From Algorimicrobium hallyeonense (GTDB lineage Bacteria > Bacteroidota > Bacteroidia > Flavobacteriales > Flavobacteriaceae), in contig NZ_JBHSLA010000006.1 of the NCBI RefSeq assembly GCF_042657385.1, positions 124,001-188,000 on the forward strand: a stretch of DNA of 64,000 bases. Reading direction: 5' to 3'. The position numbers and the translations under genes are program-made. How positions within the stretch are numbered: the stretch's first letter is position 1; each line of letters begins with the position of its first letter. Positions 59,743 through 64,000 of the stretch are shown piece by piece. Below the pieces are notes generated by a model. It saw only the letters and a program-made list of their open reading frames with translations, searched no databases and was not told the origin of the DNA.

Positions 59743-60129
59743 ATGGTTCAACAAGTTACAAAAGGCATTAAAATTTCTGTAGAAACCCATTTTGAAGGCA
59801 CCTTTTATAAAGATTATAAAATTCAGTTTGCTTTTGGCTATAAAGTGACTATTGAAAATCAAAGCAAAAACACCGTTCAATTATACGCTAGAGAATGGAC
59901 TATTTTAGACGCACTAAATAATGTTGAAATGGTTTCAGGCGAAGGTGTTATCGGTAAAAAACCAATTTTAAAACCCGGCGAATTGCATACCTATACCTCT
60001 GGCTGCCTACTTACATCGCCATTTGGAGCTATGCAAGGATTCTATAATATGATTAATTTAGAAACGGAGAAGAAATTTAAAGTGGCTATTCCTACTTTCA
60101 GATTAAGCGCGCCTTTCGCATTAAATTAG
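59743..60129 (+). CDS. apaG: Co2+/Mg2+ efflux protein ApaG
   Basis: A 128-residue ApaG/F-box-associated immunoglobulin-like domain. Family landmarks are ISVETHFEGTF, FAFGYKVTIENQSKNTVQL, ARAEWTIL-like REWTILDALN, GEGVIGKKPILKPGELHTYTSGC and the PFGAMQGFYNM segment before the end. ApaG was linked to magnesium and cobalt efflux by genetics; its molecular action is unclear. It is convergent with the NRDE-family gene 15 bases away and no terminator is visible between. Confidence 0.95.
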   Translation: MVQQVTKGIKISVETHFEGTFYKDYKIQFAFGYKVTIENQSKNTVQLYAREWTILDALNNVEMVSGEGVIGKKPILKPGELHTYTSGCLLTSPFGAMQGFYNMINLETEKKFKVAIPTFRLSAPFALN

Positions 60130-60144
60130 TTTTAAATTATTAAT

Positions 60145-60852
60145 TCAAAAAAGCATTTCCTTTTCAACAACCTTTTCAGCTTGTAAATTTGTGTATCGCA
60201 TATTAACACGTGAGTACCGTTTTTCAACTTGGGTAATACTAGTAGTTTTAACAAATCCGCGGTCCATAATCAATCCAAATTCAGCATGCTGATAACCTGC
60301 TGTTTTATGAAACCGCATGATAGATTCTCCCTGATAATTAGTTTGCTTTTTAAAAATATCAAACCATTCTAATCGCAATTTTTTCATGGACTCATCGTAC
60401 AACGAGGAGGAAGACCAAATTCGCGGTTCATTTGGTAATTTCTCTAGATGTTTTTGATTCCCATCCCAAACCAATTGATACAGATTTAAGGTTCTTTCCC
60501 AATCCACTATAAGCATGGTAAAAGGCTCAATATTCGTAAAACAATAGGTCTCAATTGTCTTTAAAAAATTGGGCGCTACTAAAACATCTTTAACCACAAC
60601 GCCTCTACTCAATCTGTAATAATCTTCTTGTTTATGAGCTGTAAAACCACCATTCAATATACAAACTAATCGGCATTTTTCGCTGACACCAATCCAGGTA
60701 CCTCCAGCTTTTTTATCTTTCGGATAAAGTAGTGTTACATCATGCTCCAAATAGAAATCAGGCGCTAGCGTTTCACGTATTGGCGATTCATCCCGATTTG
60801 AAGTAAATATAAAATCCGTATTGTTTTTAGGAATAAAGGTTACTGTACACAT
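60145..60852 (-). CDS. NRDE (TANGO2) family protein
   Basis: A 235-residue protein of the NRDE family, related to eukaryotic TANGO2. It starts MCTVTF, with Cys2 as a candidate N-terminal nucleophile after methionine removal, and carries the name-giving NRDE motif (TSNRDESP, about 17-24), followed by GGTWIGVSEKCRLVCILNGGF. N-terminal nucleophile-hydrolase-like fold is likely; a bacterial function is not established. It is monocistronic and divergent from pruA. Confidence 0.9.
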   Translation of the reverse strand: MCTVTFIPKNNTDFIFTSNRDESPIRETLAPDFYLEHDVTLLYPKDKKAGGTWIGVSEKCRLVCILNGGFTAHKQEDYYRLSRGVVVKDVLVAPNFLKTIETYCFTNIEPFTMLIVDWERTLNLYQLVWDGNQKHLEKLPNEPRIWSSSSLYDESMKKLRLEWFDIFKKQTNYQGESIMRFHKTAGYQHAEFGLIMDRGFVKTTSITQVEKRYSRVNMRYTNLQAEKVVEKEMLF

Positions 60853-60951
60853 AATTAAACGGTCTCTAAATAAAAATGAAACTTACAAAAATAGACAAAC
60901 TTTTAACGTGTTTTTAAGAGCCTTTCTATCAAAAAAATAGTTAAAAAATCG

Positions 60952-60959
60952 TACATTTG
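60952..60959 (+). promoter_or_regulatory. Candidate -7 promoter box for pruA
   Basis: TACATTTG fits TAnnTTTG and lies 41 bases before the pruA ATG in the divergent gap. Confidence 0.42.
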
Positions 60960-61000
60960 CAGCTCGAAAACAACATAAACAATTAAATACCAATATATTC

Positions 61001-62629
61001 ATGGGAAAAGGATTCTTTAACGTACCACTAGCAGTAAATGAGCCTGTAAAAACTTATGCTCCAGGATCGCCAGAGCGCGATGAAGTTTTAAAAGCTTATA
61101 AAGACATGTACAACAGTAAAGTTGATGTAGGCATGTACATCAATGGGAAAGAGGTGAAAACTGGAAACACGAGAACAATGTCTCCTCCACATGATCATCA
61201 ACATATTGTTGGAACCTATCATTTAGCCGAAAAATCTCATATTGAAGAAGCCATTTCTACAGCTTTAGAAGCTAGAAAAGAATGGTCTCAAATGCCATGG
61301 GAACAACGCGCTGGAATATTTTTAAAAGCTGCCGAATTAATTGCAGGTCCTTACAGAGCTAAAATTAATGCTGCAACCATGATTGCACAATCTAAAAATA
61401 TTTACCAAGCTGAAATTGATGCAGCTTGTGAGTTAATTGACTTTTTACGTTTCAACGTACAATTCATGTCAGATATATACATGGATCAACCAGAAAGCAC
61501 AAGCGATGCTTGGAATCGTGTAGAATATCGTCCACTAGAGGGTTTCACCTATGCTGTAACACCTTTTAACTTTACTGCTATTGCTGGAAACTTGCCGTCT
61601 TGTATGGCATTAATGGGGAATGTTGTTGTTTGGAAACCAAGTAACAACCAGATTTTCTCTGCTAAAGTTATTATGGATGTCTTTCAAGAAGCTGGTGTTC
61701 CAGATGGCGTAATAAACGTTGTTTTTGGTAATCCAGGTATGATTACAGATACAGTTATGGCTAGTCCAGATTTTTCTGGTTTACATTATACAGGTTCAAC
61801 ACCAGTGTTTCAAGATTTATGGAAACAAATTGGGAATAATATAACAAATTATAAAACGTACCCAAGAATAGTTGGTGAAACGGGTGGGAAAGATTTTGTT
61901 GTAGCGCACAAATCTGCAAACGCTAAACAAGTAGCAACAGCTATTTCTAGAGGCGCTTTTGAATTCCAAGGTCAGAAATGTAGTGCAGCTTCTAGAGGTT
62001 ATATTCCAAGCAACCTTTGGGAAGATGTTAAAAAATATATAATTGAAGACGTGAAGTCCTTTAAGATGGGATCTCCAGAAGATATGGGGAATTTTATTAC
62101 AGCGGTTATTAACGAAGGTTCATTTGATAAATTAGCGAAGTATATTGACAACGCAAAATCAGATAAAGATGCTGAAATTATTGTTGGTGGAAATTATGAT
62201 AAATCGAAAGGATACTTTATTGAGCCTACGGTTATTGTAACAACCAACCCACAATATACAACGATGGTAGAGGAGCTATTTGGCCCAGTTATGACCATTT
62301 ATGTATATGATGAAAACGACTTTTCAGAAACATTAAAACTAGTAGACCAAACTAGCGAATACGCTTTAACAGGCGCTATTTTAGCTACATGTCGTTATGC
62401 AGTTCAAGAAGCTACCAACGCGCTTCAAAATAGTGCTGGTAACTTTTATATTAATGATAAACCAACAGGAGCTGTTGTTGGTCAGCAACCATTTGGAGGT
62501 GCCAGAGCATCTGGAACAAATGATAAAGCTGGATCAGCACAAAACTTGTTACGTTGGGTATCACCTAGGTTAATTAAAGAAACATTTGTAACACCAGTTG
62601 ATTACAGATATCCATTTTTAGGAGAATAA
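61001..62629 (+). CDS. pruA: L-glutamate gamma-semialdehyde dehydrogenase (P5C dehydrogenase)
   Basis: NAD-dependent enzyme that oxidises glutamate semialdehyde, in equilibrium with pyrroline-5-carboxylate, to glutamate in proline and arginine catabolism. The 542-residue monofunctional form has TPFNFTAIAGNLPSCMALMGN for the nicotinamide site, SGLHYTGSTPVFQ as NAD loop, GETGGKDF with the general base Glu, and catalytic Cys327 in GQKCSAASR; PFGGARASGTNDKAGS is a P5CDH hallmark. A prodH gene is not in the window. It ends at a strong terminator. Confidence 0.97.
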   Translation: MGKGFFNVPLAVNEPVKTYAPGSPERDEVLKAYKDMYNSKVDVGMYINGKEVKTGNTRTMSPPHDHQHIVGTYHLAEKSHIEEAISTALEARKEWSQMPWEQRAGIFLKAAELIAGPYRAKINAATMIAQSKNIYQAEIDAACELIDFLRFNVQFMSDIYMDQPESTSDAWNRVEYRPLEGFTYAVTPFNFTAIAGNLPSCMALMGNVVVWKPSNNQIFSAKVIMDVFQEAGVPDGVINVVFGNPGMITDTVMASPDFSGLHYTGSTPVFQDLWKQIGNNITNYKTYPRIVGETGGKDFVVAHKSANAKQVATAISRGAFEFQGQKCSAASRGYIPSNLWEDVKKYIIEDVKSFKMGSPEDMGNFITAVINEGSFDKLAKYIDNAKSDKDAEIIVGGNYDKSKGYFIEPTVIVTTNPQYTTMVEELFGPVMTIYVYDENDFSETLKLVDQTSEYALTGAILATCRYAVQEATNALQNSAGNFYINDKPTGAVVGQQPFGGARASGTNDKAGSAQNLLRWVSPRLIKETFVTPVDYRYPFLGE

Positions 62630-62649
62630 ATATTTAAATATAAGTTTCC

Positions 62650-62685
62650 AAAAACCCTTAACAGTACCTGTTAGGGGTTTTTTTA
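62650..62685 (+). terminator. Terminator after pruA
   Basis: A 15-bp stem AAAAACCCTTAACAG/CTGTTAGGGGTTTTT with one T-G wobble and a TAC loop, ending in a T run. Confidence 0.9.
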
Positions 62686-62757
62686 TGTCGTTTATCCAAA
62701 GTTTTAGTACTAATTCATTTCAGGCAGTATATTTAAACAATCAATACATCTATACAT

Positions 62758-64000
62758 ATGAAAATAAACTACTTTTTATTAGTCGCGCTGCTTACCATAT
62801 CAGCGTTTTCGCAAAACAATAAAGCTTTCGAAAAATTTGATACAAAGGGAATGGAAACAAGCATTTTGGTTCCACAATCTCCCATTGTTAATATTACAGA
62901 TTACAATAACAAAACGATAAACACCTATAGTTTTTACCAGGCGTATAAAACCATAGCACAAAACGATTTCCAAGACCGTTTTAAGCCACTTTCTAGTTTA
63001 AAAGAAGACAGCAAACAAAGCCATTTCACGAATTATATTCCATTGGCAATTTTGCTTTCAGATTTTGAATCTATTACCGAACAAGCTTTCCGAAATCAAG
63101 TAGTAACAAGAGATGCGCAAGGCTTCATTATTCGTAGAAACACAAGTGAGGCTATTTTTGAAAAAAGAAACCTGTCTATTGCCGCGCCGCTTAGAGCAAA
63201 GCACAAAGGATTAGAAACGACGTTTTCAATAGCGTCAAAACATATTTTTAATGCAACAGAAAATGCCATTGAAGCCATTGCCATTAATTTTGATGATGGT
63301 CAAGATTTCAGGCCAATACCAACTAATCAAAATATACAAGTTTCCTATTTAGAGGCTGGAGATAAAACACTAACATTTCAAATAACATTAGCTAATGGAT
63401 CCGTTATTTACCGTCAAGCAACTATAGAGATAGCTTATTCTAATGCCGATTTAGAACGAAATTTTAATCGTGTAATATCAACATTTAATTCAACTATTAC
63501 ACCAGACCTTTCGCCTTACGGAGAAACCACATCTTATCCGGGAACAGGTGAATACGAACTATTTTTAAGCGCTGATAATATTTTAGACAAACCTATTATT
63601 TTAGTCGACGGTTTTGATCCTGCTGATGGACGTGACATTGCTGGAATTTATGAACTACTAGATTTTGAAGAAAATGGAACCACCTCTAATTTAGGGGATT
63701 TGGTAAGGGACGAAGGTTTTGATGTGGTCATTCTGAATTTCCCAGTGTATACGCGCGCAGCTGATAATAAAATTATTGATGGTGGCGTTGATTTTATTGA
63801 ACGAAACGCCATGCTTTTAGTAGAATTAATTAATAGCATAAACGCACAAAAAATTGGCGTGGAAGACAATGTCATTATTGGGCCAAGTATGGGTGGTCTA
63901 ATTTCAAGATATGCCATAAATTATATGGAGAATAATAATTTAGATCATGAAACTAGGTTATGGATTTCTTTTGATTCACCTCACCATGGTGCCAATGTGC
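62758..64000 (+). CDS. Exported alpha/beta hydrolase, lipase-like (3' end beyond window)
   Basis: The frame runs open from ATG at 62758 to the window edge, 414 codons. A signal peptide (about 1-20, cut after FS before QNN) leads to a beta-rich N-terminal region of about 270 residues, then an alpha/beta hydrolase fold: KPIILVDGFDPADG (about 278-291) as the oxyanion strand, and VIIGPSMGGLISRYAIN with the nucleophile Ser377 in GPSMGG, followed by WISFDSPHHGANV. This is a lipase/PGAP1-like layout. A T9SS C-terminal sorting domain could follow; it would be outside the window. Confidence 0.85.
   Translation, partial: MKINYFLLVALLTISAFSQNNKAFEKFDTKGMETSILVPQSPIVNITDYNNKTINTYSFYQAYKTIAQNDFQDRFKPLSSLKEDSKQSHFTNYIPLAILLSDFESITEQAFRNQVVTRDAQGFIIRRNTSEAIFEKRNLSIAAPLRAKHKGLETTFSIASKHIFNATENAIEAIAINFDDGQDFRPIPTNQNIQVSYLEAGDKTLTFQITLANGSVIYRQATIEIAYSNADLERNFNRVISTFNSTITPDLSPYGETTSYPGTGEYELFLSADNILDKPIILVDGFDPADGRDIAGIYELLDFEENGTTSNLGDLVRDEGFDVVILNFPVYTRAADNKIIDGGVDFIERNAMLLVELINSINAQKIGVEDNVIIGPSMGGLISRYAINYMENNNLDHETRLWISFDSPHHGANV

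Noticed and set aside
63648..63917. 89-codon minus-strand frame at the right edge
   Set aside because: Antisense to the exported alpha/beta hydrolase frame, which has a signal peptide and a catalytic motif.
1..64000. tRNA, rRNA, CRISPR array or insertion sequence
   Set aside because: No cloverleaf-like sequence, regularly spaced repeats, transposase or terminal inverted repeats of an IS were found in reading the gaps between genes.

Overview
This is a chromosomal segment of a Gram-negative member of the Bacteroidota, most probably a marine Flavobacteriaceae. The evidence is the AT-rich sequence, the TAnnTTTG-type promoter boxes, weak Shine-Dalgarno signals with several TTG starts, an outer-membrane biogenesis gene (lpxK), a complete Na+-translocating NADH:quinone reductase operon, a type IX secretion plug protein (DUF5103), and families typical of this phylum (DUF6702, CarboxypepD_reg-like, BT0820-type HAD phosphatase). 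I see no tRNA, rRNA, CRISPR array, insertion sequence or prophage. No gap between genes exceeds 300 bases.

Layout. 1-3 kb: the end of gcvP and its terminator, then a KAS III-like synthase, a methyltransferase and a glycosyltransferase. 3-8.5 kb (mostly minus strand): valS with a translationally coupled secreted nuclease, a DUF1573 protein, and an aspartyl protease with a PDZ domain. 8.6-16.1 kb (plus): aminotransferase-murB, an ECF sigma/anti-sigma pair, a small four-cysteine membrane protein, glycosyltransferase plus a second ECF sigma, and lipA-gap. 16.2-23.8 kb: a TPR hybrid histidine kinase, lpxK, NIF3, a coiled-coil protein related to zinc-ribbon proteins, lipoprotein MsrA, a methyltransferase and a lipoprotein.

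23.9-34.3 kb (plus) is a catabolic cluster for the kynurenine branch of tryptophan degradation. KMO hydroxylates kynurenine and KynU cleaves 3-hydroxykynurenine to 3-hydroxyanthranilate. HAAO opens the ring, ACMSD decarboxylates, an aldehyde dehydrogenase makes 2-aminomuconate, and a RidA-type protein is the likely deaminase. A Tat-exported protein, an SDR lacking the catalytic Tyr/Lys and a secreted small protein are embedded in the cluster; an O-methyltransferase and an MpaB/Lcp-type oxygenase follow it.

34.3-35.5 kb looks like accessory DNA: two orphan small genes, one flanked by inverted repeats and a compound hairpin. 35.5-42 kb (minus): tatA, an M1 metallopeptidase, DUF6702, and a tandem array of four exported CarboxypepD_reg-like paralogues with overlapping reading frames. 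42-51 kb: pepE, an acetyltransferase, gpmI, HAD phosphatase, CoA-transferase, map, methyltransferase, DUF423 and a secreted protein of unknown function. 50.4-58.2 kb (minus): nqrABCDEF, then a conserved unknown gene and apbE, the flavin transferase that loads FMN onto NqrB and NqrC. 58.4-64 kb: the T9SS plug gene, apaG, an NRDE/TANGO2-type protein, pruA, and the start of an exported alpha/beta hydrolase cut by the window edge.

Most of the window is conserved housekeeping. The less ordinary parts are the four-paralogue array, the extra genes in the kynurenine cluster, the candidate cassette near 35 kb, a repeat-derived peptide in ValS, a possible NqrM-like maturation protein far from the nqr operon, and the unknown gene between nqrF and apbE.
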